From: an uncultured Collinsella sp.
GTDB lineage: Bacteria; Actinomycetota; Coriobacteriia; Coriobacteriales; Coriobacteriaceae
NCBI GenBank assembly: GCA_902494765.1
Contig: CABUUK010000045.1
Location: forward strand, 1 to 20,050
Direction: 5' to 3'
DNA length: 20,050 bases
A model generated the notes under the pieces. That model was not told the DNA's origin, searched no databases, and was given only the letters and a program-made list of their open reading frames with translations. Made by a program: the position numbers and the translations under genes. Numbering within the stretch: position 1 is the first letter of the stretch; the number at the start of each line of letters is the position of its first letter. Shown one piece after another: positions 14,088 to 19,961 of this stretch.

Positions 14088-15443
14088 CTAGTCCTCGTCC
14101 TCTTGATCTGCGAGCAGCCCCGCTGAATCCAAGCCCAAAATCTCATCGGCCTCTTGGGTGTCCTCCAGCGCATCGATGTCCTTGAGCTTGCGCTCCATGA
14201 CATTGGTGCGCGTGGTGATGATGCCCTCGACGGTTTTGCCCGCGGTCTCGATCTGCTGCTGGGCGCGGCGCAGCGCCGCCTGATAGCGCGGCAGCTCGGC
14301 CTTGACGGCGGAGAGCACGCGCAGCACGTCATCGGTGCGTTTTTGCAGCTTAAACGTCTGATAGCTCATCTGCAGGCTGTTGAGGATAGCCGCCATGGTA
14401 CTGGGGCCCGCCACGTTGACGTGGTAGTCGCGGCCCAGGGTCTCGATAAGACCGGGACGGCTGACGATCTCGGCATACAGGCCCTCAAACGGCACGAACA
14501 GGATGCCAAAGTTGGTCGTTGCGGGCACGCTCAGATACTTTTCGCAGATGTCCTTCGCCTCGCGCTTCACCATCATGTCGAGTGTTTTGCGCGCGGCGGC
14601 AACGGCATCCGCATCGCCCGACTCCTGCGCATCGAGCAGGTGCTCGTACGCATCGCCCGGAAACTTGGAATCGATTGGCAGCAGCACGGGGTCGCCCTCG
14701 TCCACCGGCAGTTTGACGGCAAACTCCACGCGCTCCGAAGCGCCGGGCTTGGTGGCGACGTTTTCCAGATACTGGTCGGGCGTGAGGATGTCCGCCAGGA
14801 TCGCGCCCAGCTGCACCTCGCCCAAGATGCCACGTGCCTTCACATTGCCCAGCACGCGCTTGAGGTCGCCTACGCCGGTGGCGATAGATTGCATATCGCC
14901 CAGGCCCTTATACACGGCCTCGAGCTGGTCGCTCACCTGCTTGAACGATGCCGACAGTCGGTCGTTGAGCGTGCGGGAGAGCTTCTCGTCCACCGTCGCG
15001 CGCATCTGATCGAGCTGCACGTTGTTGTCTTTGCGGATGGCGCCCAGCTGAGCATCGACCGTCTCGCGCACCTTGTCCAGGCGATGCTCGATGCCCTCGC
15101 GATTGGCGCCGAGCTGCTGGGCCGTCTCGCGGCGCAGGTCATCCATCCGGTCACCAGCTTGCGAGAACTCGCGTGCGATGGTCAGGTAACGTTGCTGCTC
15201 CACGGCCGCATCGGTCGTCTGCTGCTGCGCGATGGCATTGGCCGTGCGGCGGGTTTCGGCCAGCGCGACGTTCAGGGCATCGAGCGCGTTGTTGGCCTGC
15301 TCGAGTGCTGCCAGCGTTTCCGCGCTACTGTCGCCACGCTCCCGCAACTCGGCACGCAGGCTCTTGAGCTGGAGGGCGCAAGCCACAGCAACCCCCACCG
15401 CCACCAAGGCGATCACAACAAGCACGATATCAATAGCAGACAT
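14088..15443 (-). CDS. rmuC: DNA recombination protein RmuC
   Basis: A 451-residue RmuC-family protein. In E. coli, loss of RmuC raises inversion at short inverted repeats, and the family is thought to act as a nuclease on unusual DNA structures. Residues 4-24 form an N-terminal membrane anchor. Residues 25-175 are a long coiled coil rich in Gln, Glu and Ala. The conserved core includes GILGEVQLGAIL at 205-216, LPIDSKFPGDAY at 255-266 (PD-(D/E)xK-like Asp258 and Lys260), and NFGILFVPFEGLYAE. The tail is acidic and ends in DQEDED. Length is normal. A GGCGGAG site lies close to the ATG (3-base gap). The inverted repeats in this window are of the kind such proteins are proposed to act on, though that link is only a thought. 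Confidence 0.95.
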   Translation of the reverse strand: MSAIDIVLVVIALVAVGVAVACALQLKSLRAELRERGDSSAETLAALEQANNALDALNVALAETRRTANAIAQQQTTDAAVEQQRYLTIAREFSQAGDRMDDLRRETAQQLGANREGIEHRLDKVRETVDAQLGAIRKDNNVQLDQMRATVDEKLSRTLNDRLSASFKQVSDQLEAVYKGLGDMQSIATGVGDLKRVLGNVKARGILGEVQLGAILADILTPDQYLENVATKPGASERVEFAVKLPVDEGDPVLLPIDSKFPGDAYEHLLDAQESGDADAVAAARKTLDMMVKREAKDICEKYLSVPATTNFGILFVPFEGLYAEIVSRPGLIETLGRDYHVNVAGPSTMAAILNSLQMSYQTFKLQKRTDDVLRVLSAVKAELPRYQAALRRAQQQIETAGKTVEGIITTRTNVMERKLKDIDALEDTQEADEILGLDSAGLLADQEDED

Positions 15444-15567
15444 AGACTCCGCCCAACAAACTCAATCGGTCATCAATCAAAACCGCGATCAATCTTACCC
15501 CGCCACACACACGGATCACTCACTGCCTTGCAGACAAATTTCTCTTAGAGCCGCGGACGCTAAAACG

Positions 15568-16002
15568 CTAGCTCTCCCAGCCGGTGCGGATGGTTGTTAT
15601 GACGTCACCTAGGCGCTGGCCGAGGGCTGACAGATGTTGGAGCACCTCGTTGGGCGATGCGCCGTTGAGGATGCACGTGAGGGCATACGACGCCAGAAAG
15701 ATGGCCGCAAGCCCCAGCGGGATGAGCACGATCATCGCCAATGTGCGCAGGCGCTGGCCCAAACGGCGGCGGCGCGCGCGGCGTTTGTCGAACGCGAGCT
15801 CCTGCGCATATGAATCTTGCTGTACGGAATAGGCCTCTGGCGCCGATTCACACCCGGGCACAGCTGCAGGTACAGCAGCGGGCACGACATTTTGCGCAAA
15901 GGGCTGGGCTGCCGCCCCTTGCATTTGCATCTCCATGAGTCGTTGCTGCTGACGCAGCATGCGCTCAGCTTGTTGCTGCGGAGTCTCAAGAAACAGATCC
16001 AT
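15568..16002 (-). CDS. small single-pass membrane protein, unknown function
   Basis: A 144-residue protein I do not recognise. The N-terminal third (MDLFLETPQQQAERMLRQQQ) is Gln/Met-rich and probably helical. A low-complexity Ala/Pro/Val linker follows at about 30-60, then a strongly basic run (KRRARRRRLGQRLR, 73-86) directly before one transmembrane helix at about 89-113. A short C-terminal tail ends in RTGWES. The positive-inside rule puts the N-terminus in the cytoplasm. GGAGG six bases before the ATG at 16002 fixes this start over an ATG four codons earlier. It lies 124 bp before rmuC on the same strand. Codon use matches its neighbours, so it is likely a real gene of restricted distribution. 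Confidence 0.7.
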   Translation of the reverse strand: MDLFLETPQQQAERMLRQQQRLMEMQMQGAAAQPFAQNVVPAAVPAAVPGCESAPEAYSVQQDSYAQELAFDKRRARRRRLGQRLRTLAMIVLIPLGLAAIFLASYALTCILNGASPNEVLQHLSALGQRLGDVITTIRTGWES

Positions 16003-16118
16003 GCTGGCCTCCAAAATCGGAGCATTCGACGCTTACGACCAGCATCCCGCACCGCCATGACCGCGACAACGCAATCGCCGGCAATAGCCACATAGTTTCT
16101 TTTGCTCAAAAGCTGTCG

Positions 16119-16163
16119 AAAAGCTCAACAACTCCCCTATCAGCACTTTCTCTGAGCTTTTTT
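16119..16163 (+). terminator. dyad with a T-run, possible plus-strand terminator
   Basis: AAAAGCTCA (16119-16127) and TGAGCTTTT (16153-16161) pair over 9 bp with a 25-base loop, and T residues continue to 16163. It has a terminator-like shape on the plus strand, but no plus-strand gene ends here. Confidence 0.3.
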
Positions 16164-16254
16164 CGCCAGCAATCTTTTGGCCTTCCACTCTTACGCCAAC
16201 TGACCAAAATCTAACCAAAAGCTTGACGGAAATTGTGAAGACAGGGACCCCACG

Positions 16255-16285
16255 CAAAAACGTGCCGCCCCAAAAGGGGCGGCAC
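16255..16285 (-). terminator. intrinsic terminator of the four-helix membrane protein gene
   Basis: A perfect 10-bp stem GTGCCGCCCC/GGGGCGGCAC (16262-16271 with 16276-16285) with a 4-base loop is followed on the minus strand by GTTTTTG. It lies about 90 bases past the stop codon. The same hairpin recurs at 17074-17097. Confidence 0.88.
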
Positions 16286-16332
16286 ACACACTTAATCATC
16301 AGCTTTTCTACAGCGGGCAAGCGACGACCCAA

Positions 16333-16349
16333 TCCGGCCCTCCCGGCCC
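16333..16349. repeat. 17-base repeat block, copy 1
   Basis: TCCGGCCCTCCCGGCCC is identical to 17284-17300. It contains GGCC-CTCCC-GGCC, a short hairpin. It lies 26 bases past the end of the membrane protein gene, on the terminator side. Confidence 0.6.
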
Positions 16350-16374
16350 GCGCTTCGCAGTCGGTGATAGCAGG

Positions 16375-17007
16375 CTACATGCCCGCAAGGCCCCGAGAGG
16401 CGGTGGCACACATAAACGCCAGGACTAGGATCACGAGCGAACCCGCGATATCAACCAGCACGCCCATTGCACGGCGCTCAAACAACCAGCTCTCAAAGTG
16501 CGGAGCAACATTGCGCCAGACACGCCACAACAAGATGCCCATGCCGATGACGCCAGGAATATTGAGCAGCAAAATCTCGGAGCACAAGAGTCCAATCAGG
16601 TTGCCGGCGACGAAACCAGCGTCGCCCTCGCAGTATTTGCGGTAGACCATATACAGCATGTACGCCACAAACGGCTGCAAGCACGCAGAGATAAACGTAA
16701 CCACCATCGAGGGGTCCTGAGAAAAGACATCGGTGAGCTTATCCACACTTGTGGCATCCTTAGAGGCCAGAAACAGGCCAATGACCACCACGGGCACCAC
16801 GCCCAAAATGACCTCGACCAGAGTAAACAACTTGGCAGTCAAATCCTCACTAGCCGAATTCAAATGAGGCGCCCACTCAGGATGAGCATGCGCGCCGACC
16901 TTCTTGTCTTTCTCGGCACGATCGGCCTTTTTACCCTCGGCAACCCGACGGCTAGGATCCTTGCGTGTTCCCGCCGCAGCCACCCGAGCCCGAGACTTCT
17001 TACCCAT
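16375..17007 (-). CDS. four-helix integral membrane protein, unknown function
   Basis: A 210-residue protein I do not recognise. The first 45 residues are highly charged and basic (MGKKSRARV...KADRAEKDKK). Hydrophobic segments follow at about 61-81, 101-123, 131-166 (one long or two short helices) and 181-201, giving four or five membrane passes. His/Pro/Trp-containing HAHPEWAPHLN (40-50) precedes the first helix. There is no catalytic motif, so roles from channel to membrane organiser are open. I chose ATG 17007, which begins MGKKSR and has GGGGT about eight bases upstream; an ATG five codons earlier lacks a ribosome-binding site. The gene is bracketed by identical hairpins at 16262-16285 and 17074-17097. 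Confidence 0.75.
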   Translation of the reverse strand: MGKKSRARVAAAGTRKDPSRRVAEGKKADRAEKDKKVGAHAHPEWAPHLNSASEDLTAKLFTLVEVILGVVPVVVIGLFLASKDATSVDKLTDVFSQDPSMVVTFISACLQPFVAYMLYMVYRKYCEGDAGFVAGNLIGLLCSEILLLNIPGVIGMGILLWRVWRNVAPHFESWLFERRAMGVLVDIAGSLVILVLAFMCATASRGLAGM

Positions 17008-17066
17008 ACAAAAACACCCCATCAGGTAGTAGATAAACTAAAAGTCGCTACCCAGTGTACCCCCTA

Positions 17067-17097
17067 ACAAATAGTGCCGCCCCAAAAGGGGCGGCAC
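17067..17097 (-). terminator. second copy of the GTGCCGCCCC hairpin
   Basis: The same 10-bp stem and 4-base loop as at 16262-16285, here followed on the minus strand by TATTTGTT, a weaker T-run. It can end transcription coming from rubrerythrin before the membrane protein gene. The identical block spans 27 bases (17074-17100 equals 16262-16288). Confidence 0.65.
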
Positions 17098-17140
17098 ACA
17101 AACCAATCTATTAGCCAAAACTCGTTGGCTAGCCCGTGTC

Positions 17141-17224
17141 GTCAGACCCGCGGCGTATGCCTTTGCCTCGCGCGACTCTGCGAAGCCGTGGGCGAGAGGG
17201 AAAGGGATGCGCCGCGGGTCTGAC
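17141..17224. repeat. 84-nt near-complete inverted repeat (long hairpin)
   Basis: GTCAGACCCGCGGCG (17141-17155) is the exact reverse complement of 17210-17224. Pairing goes on inward with small interruptions (TAT with ATG including one G-T; CCTTT with AAAGG; CCTC with GAGG; CGC with GCG), leaving a tip of about 18 bases. No T-run follows on either strand. It may be a palindromic repeat element or a structured RNA. Confidence 0.7.
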
Positions 17225-17271
17225 GCCCGGAGCGGTGAAACTAGCAGTTGCCCTGCGAAGCCGTGAGCGAG
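17178..17271. repeat. 19-base direct repeat pair
   Basis: CTGCGAAGCCGTG followed by G or A and GCGAG occurs at 17178-17196 and 17253-17271, 75 bases apart with one mismatch. Related purine-rich tails (AGGGAAAGG and GAGGGAAGG) follow both. One copy forms the tip of the 84-nt hairpin and the other lies outside it. Confidence 0.6.
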
Positions 17272-17283
17272 GAGGGAAGGCAG

Positions 17284-17300
17284 TCCGGCCCTCCCGGCCC
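17284..17300. repeat. 17-base repeat block, copy 2
   Basis: Identical to 16333-16349 (TCCGGCCCTCCCGGCCC). It sits 22 bases past the rubrerythrin stop codon. Confidence 0.6.
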
Positions 17301-17321
17301 AGCTCACGCTAGCGCCAAGCG

Positions 17322-17861
17322 CTAGTAGTTCACCACCTGCTCCTCAAAGTACGCCTTCGGGTGGTTGCACACCGGGCAAACCTCGGGCGCCTCGGCACCA
17401 ACATGCAGGTGCCCGCAGTTCAGACACTTCCACACCTTTACGCCCTCGCGCTCAAACACCTCGCCCGACTCAATGCGCTCGACAAGCTTGTTGTAGCGCT
17501 CCTCGTGAGCCTTCTCGACAGCACCGACGCCACGGAACTTTGCGGCGATCTCGGTAAAGCCCTCCTCCTCGGCGGTCTTGGCGAACTCGTCGTACATCGT
17601 GGTCCACTCGTAGTTCTCGCCCGCGGCGGCGTCGCGCAGGTTGTCCAGAGTGCCCGGAACGGCGCCGTCGTGCAGATACTTAAACCACAGCTTGGCGTGC
17701 TCGGACTCGTTGCCCGCCGTCTCGGCAAAGATATTCGAAATCTGAACGTAGCCATCCTTCTTGGCCTTAGATGCGTAGTAGCGATACTTGGTGTGTGCCT
17801 GGGACTCACCGGCAAAAGCGGTCTCGAGGTTCTTCTTGGTTTGGGAATTCTCAAAATCCAT
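17322..17861 (-). CDS. rbr: rubrerythrin
   Basis: A 179-residue peroxide-reducing non-haem iron protein of anaerobes; it turns hydrogen peroxide into water in the cytoplasm with electrons from rubredoxin or NADH-linked partners. The four-helix diiron domain has Glu19 (AGESQAH), the ExxH pair Glu52/His55 (NESEH), Glu85 in ENYEW and the second ExxH Glu116/His119 (EKAHEER). The C-terminal rubredoxin-like domain has CLNCG and CPVC (Cys146, 149, 162, 165) for one iron. Length and order are those of classical rubrerythrin. I chose ATG 17861, with AAGGGAAG upstream; an ATG seven codons earlier adds residues foreign to the family. It is separated from mutY by 114 bp and a weak hairpin, so it probably has its own promoter. 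Confidence 0.96.
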   Translation of the reverse strand: MDFENSQTKKNLETAFAGESQAHTKYRYYASKAKKDGYVQISNIFAETAGNESEHAKLWFKYLHDGAVPGTLDNLRDAAAGENYEWTTMYDEFAKTAEEEGFTEIAAKFRGVGAVEKAHEERYNKLVERIESGEVFEREGVKVWKCLNCGHLHVGAEAPEVCPVCNHPKAYFEEQVVNY

Positions 17862-17952
17862 AAGTGTACTTCCCTTCAACACGTGCCGCCCATAGGCTTT
17901 GAGCGACCTTGTCTTTAGGATGCCCTCAAGCCGCGAATTTAAACCTTACAAT

Positions 17953-17975
17953 CCCGTTCTTCAGATTTGAGCGGG
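17953..17975 (-). terminator. weak hairpin directly after mutY
   Basis: CCCGCTC and GAACGGG (minus strand, one G-T pair) form a 7-bp stem with a 9-base loop, beginning right after the mutY stop codon. ATTGTAAGGTTTAAATT follows, AT-rich but without a T-run. Confidence 0.4.
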
Positions 17976-18881
17976 CTACACACTCAACCAGCGATCGCCC
18001 TCGGCTCGGCAAAAGCCCTCACGCTCCAGGTCGGCTAGAATGCCCGCGACAAGCTCGCACTCGACCGGCCCGCGACCGGCTGCCGTCTCCATTTCGTTAA
18101 CGCCCACCACGGCATCAGCAAGCGTTATCCCCGCCGGCCGCCCATCGCGCGCAGCCAGTAGCATGCGCACAATATGGGCGCGTTTTTGGCGACGCGAGCC
18201 CTCGAACTTGGACTGACGACTATAGCCCGCCGAGCGCCTGGACGGATTGGGCAGCGTCTTCTTAAGATACGCGCCATAATCTAGCAGCGCGTAATACCAC
18301 GCGCGCGGCGTGTCGGCATCGTCTTGAGGCACGGCAAAGGGCGCAATCTCATCCGCCGCCGCACCAGGGGCCGCCGGACAGGCGGCTTGAATCAGCGGCA
18401 CCAGCTCGCGATCGGGAACGGCCGGCACATCGGGAAAGAAATGATGCAAAAAGACCGTGCGCACATTGGTCTCTAGATACACGCCTGGAAGATCAAACGC
18501 AAACGAACGGATGCCCTGCGCCGTTGCCGGGCCAATGCCGGGCAGAGCGACCAAGTCACGCGTCTCACGCGGAAACTCCCCGTCCCAGTCCTCTACAACG
18601 CGCTGAGCGGCCCCATGAAGCGCCAGAGCGCGTCGGTTGTAGCCCATGCCCTGCCAAGCGTCCAAAACATCGGAAGGCGCGGCCTGGGCAAGCGCCTGCA
18701 CAGTCGGAAAACGATCGAGCCACACCGGCATGCGCGCCTCCACACGCGGCACCTGTGTTTGCTGCAGCATGACCTCAGAAAGCCAAATGATGTACGGATC
18801 GCGTGTGCGGCGCCACGGAAGGTCGCGATAACGCAGGACCCCTTCCGAACGAATCATCGAACGAAAGGGGTCCTGAATCAT
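17976..18881 (-). CDS. mutY: A/G-specific adenine glycosylase family protein (MutY-like, no iron-sulfur cluster)
   Basis: A 301-residue HhH-GPD DNA glycosylase expected to remove adenine paired with 8-oxoguanine. The MutY signature WLSEVMLQQTQVPRV holds the catalytic Glu36; WQGMGYNRRAL (76-86) and the helix-hairpin-helix LPGIGPATAQ (113-122) follow. Two departures from E. coli MutY stand out. The position of the catalytic-loop Asp is Glu137 (VYLETNVRTV), and the four-cysteine cluster is absent, replaced by NPSRRSAGYSRQSKFEGSRRQK. The NUDIX-like 8-oxoG reader is absent too (301 against 350). From memory, a short MutY branch in anaerobes shares all of these, so I do not think the gene is broken. 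AAGGAG seven bases before the ATG fixes the start. It begins 21 bp after the Rrf2 gene, so the two are likely cotranscribed. Confidence 0.88.
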   Translation of the reverse strand: MIQDPFRSMIRSEGVLRYRDLPWRRTRDPYIIWLSEVMLQQTQVPRVEARMPVWLDRFPTVQALAQAAPSDVLDAWQGMGYNRRALALHGAAQRVVEDWDGEFPRETRDLVALPGIGPATAQGIRSFAFDLPGVYLETNVRTVFLHHFFPDVPAVPDRELVPLIQAACPAAPGAAADEIAPFAVPQDDADTPRAWYYALLDYGAYLKKTLPNPSRRSAGYSRQSKFEGSRRQKRAHIVRMLLAARDGRPAGITLADAVVGVNEMETAAGRGPVECELVAGILADLEREGFCRAEGDRWLSV

Positions 18882-18902
18882 GGCTATGCTCCTTATGCGG
18901 CG

Positions 18903-19388
18903 CTATTCCTCCCGGTAAGCGCACGCGCAGGTGGCGTACTCGGGAAACGCTTCGCGGTCGGCGAACTTGGGATCGACGGCCGGGAACTGGCGGTGAGCGA
19001 CGATGTCGCCGAGCGAAACGGAATCGAGGTAGTCGCGCATCAACGCCTGAGCTCCGGCCCACAGGGGATGATAGCAGCACGCGCCCATGCGCGCACAGTC
19101 ACCATCGGGCGCGGTGCAATCGTTCATAACCATAGGACCCTGAACGGCCTCGACGACCTGGCGGATAGTGACGTCGTCCGGACTGACCTTGAGACGCATG
19201 CCACCGTGGACGCCACGCAGGCTCTCCACAATACCGGCCTGGACCAAACCGTGCTGAATCGAGCGGGCAAACGAATACGGGACATTGACCTCTTCGGCAG
19301 CGGTGCGAACAGAAAGCAAACACTCCGGATCCTCAGCAAGCATCGCCAGCATTCGAAGGGCGTAATCAGTCTTCCTCGATATGTCCAT
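18903..19388 (-). CDS. Rrf2 family transcriptional regulator, probably iron-sulfur sensing
   Basis: A 161-residue Rrf2-family DNA-binding protein. The winged-helix domain starts MDISRKTDYALRMLAML and includes the recognition-helix region TAAEEVNVPYSFARSIQ and the wing GIVESLRGVHGGMRL. Cys91, Cys98, Cys104 and His107 fall almost exactly where IscR has its [2Fe-2S] ligands (Cys92, Cys98, Cys104, His107), with an extra Cys105, so a redox- or NO-sensitive cluster is likely. The tail has a further CAC pair. The ATG at 19388 has AAAGGGG five bases upstream; an earlier in-frame ATG gives a non-family extension. It precedes mutY by 21 bp, and a large dyad lies upstream of its promoter. Targets cannot be read from the sequence; self-regulation and control of mutY or rubrerythrin are reasonable guesses. 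Confidence 0.9.
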   Translation of the reverse strand: MDISRKTDYALRMLAMLAEDPECLLSVRTAAEEVNVPYSFARSIQHGLVQAGIVESLRGVHGGMRLKVSPDDVTIRQVVEAVQGPMVMNDCTAPDGDCARMGACCYHPLWAGAQALMRDYLDSVSLGDIVAHRQFPAVDPKFADREAFPEYATCACAYREE

Positions 19389-19548
19389 TTTTCCCCTTTC
19401 AAGGAATACGAACAGCTCGAACGAGCTCCGGGGCCGAGCTTGTGTCGAGACGCTAAATGACCGCCAGGACATCCAAATGGTAAATCGGATATCCACTGAG
19501 TGCCGCGCTTGGAGCGAAATGCATCAGATGCGGCGCACAGTGCAATTT

Positions 19549-19577
19549 AGTATAACCTAACCCCCTGTCTCGTAGAA
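19549..19577 (-). promoter_or_regulatory. predicted promoter of the Rrf2-mutY unit
   Basis: On the minus strand TATACT (19554-19549) matches the -10 consensus in five of six positions. The -35 region 17 bases further upstream, TTCTAC (19577-19572), is poor, as expected of a promoter that needs an activator. The palindrome at 19582-19593 lies just upstream of it. Confidence 0.4.
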
Positions 19578-19611
19578 CAGGTGTTGCGCAACAAAGCTGT
19601 TGTTCAGACAG
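19565..19611. promoter_or_regulatory. 47-bp dyad centred on TGTTGCGCAACA (copy 2), candidate operator
   Basis: The perfect palindrome TGTTGCGCAACA (19582-19593) is flanked almost symmetrically by GAACAG/CTGTT and, at the ends, CTGTCT (19565-19570) and AGACAG (19606-19611). Its centre would be about -45 from the predicted Rrf2 start site. The same 12-mer stands upstream of the zinc-ribbon gene, and half of it (GCGCAACA) overlaps the tRNA-Asp -35 box at 19896-19903. Confidence 0.55.
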
Positions 19612-19710
19612 ATATACTTATTAGATTTTACTTGCGTTCCCGAAGGCGCGGGGATTCTGGGCGAAGATGCACCAGGGCGATCGTTCTATCGAAACAAAGT
19701 GCATCAAACG

Positions 19711-19739
19711 CAAAAAGCCACGTCCGAAGACGTGGCTTT
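19711..19739 (-). terminator. intrinsic terminator of the tRNA-Asp gene
   Basis: GCCACGTC-TTCG-GACGTGGC, with a UUCG tetraloop and flanking A-T pairs extending the stem to 11 bp, followed by TTTTTGCG on the minus strand. It begins nine bases past the tRNA 3' end. Confidence 0.93.
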
Positions 19740-19747
19740 AATTGCGT

Positions 19748-19825
<78 letters not shown>

Positions 19826-19871
19826 AGGCAGACGTTCGCGTTTGTTTCCGCTCGCGTGCGCTGCGGGGATT

Positions 19872-19924
19872 AGTATACACAGAAGTCTGTCCGGCGCGCA
19901 ACAACTTTTTTGAAAAAATTTTTC
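19872..19924 (-). promoter_or_regulatory. promoter of tRNA-Asp with an UP-like A/T element
   Basis: On the minus strand TTGCGC (19901-19896), an 18-base spacer and TATACT (19877-19872) form the core promoter. Directly upstream, 19906-19923 is an unbroken A/T tract except for one G/C pair (AAAAATTTTTTCAAAAAA on the minus strand), the composition and position of an UP element that binds the RNA polymerase alpha subunit in strong stable-RNA promoters. Confidence 0.7.
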
Positions 19925-19961
19925 GGTCCCTCCGGGAGGGTCTCCGGGGCCGGCTGGCGCG

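Larger units (their letters stand above)
16003..16374. other. intergenic region with dyads, a terminator and a repeat block
   Basis: No gene is supported. The region holds CTTTTG-CT-CAAAAG (16099-16112), an operator-like inverted repeat upstream of the small membrane protein gene; a wider dyad AAAAGCTCA/TGAGCTTTT (16119-16127 with 16153-16161) followed by a T-run on the plus strand; the terminator at 16255-16285; and the 17-base block at 16333-16349 shared with 17284-17300. Confidence 0.5.
17008..17321. other. structured, repeat-rich intergenic region between rubrerythrin and the membrane protein
   Basis: This stretch is almost wholly made of inverted and direct repeats: a hairpin (17074-17097), an 84-nt inverted repeat (17141-17224), a 19-base direct repeat (17178-17196 and 17253-17271), the 17-base block (17284-17300) and a dyad over the rubrerythrin stop codon (17309-17325). 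An 89-codon minus-strand frame runs through it, but I judge it non-coding. Confidence 0.6.
19389..19710. other. upstream region of the Rrf2 gene: leader, promoter and dyads
   Basis: No gene is supported here. The region holds the dyad AGCTCG-AA-CGAGCT (19414-19427) near the Rrf2 ribosome-binding site, a TATACT -10 box (19554-19549, minus strand), and the larger dyad around TGTTGCGCAACA. A leader of about 150 bases follows the predicted start site. The remaining 100 bases before the tRNA terminator show nothing clear. Confidence 0.5.

Noticed and set aside
16033..16332. A 99-codon minus-strand frame between the two membrane protein genes
   Set aside because: It starts upstream of a strong terminator hairpin and reads through it, has no Shine-Dalgarno site and resembles no family.
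17038..17307. An 89-codon minus-strand frame with repeated LAHGFA peptides
   Set aside because: The peptide repeat only reflects the DNA direct repeat. The frame spans several hairpins, has no ribosome-binding site, and is better read as non-coding repeat DNA.
19409..19422. CGAAC-AGCT-CGAAC as an actinobacterial LexA (SOS) box
   Set aside because: The halves are direct repeats; an SOS box needs the inverted form CGAAC-N4-GTTCG.
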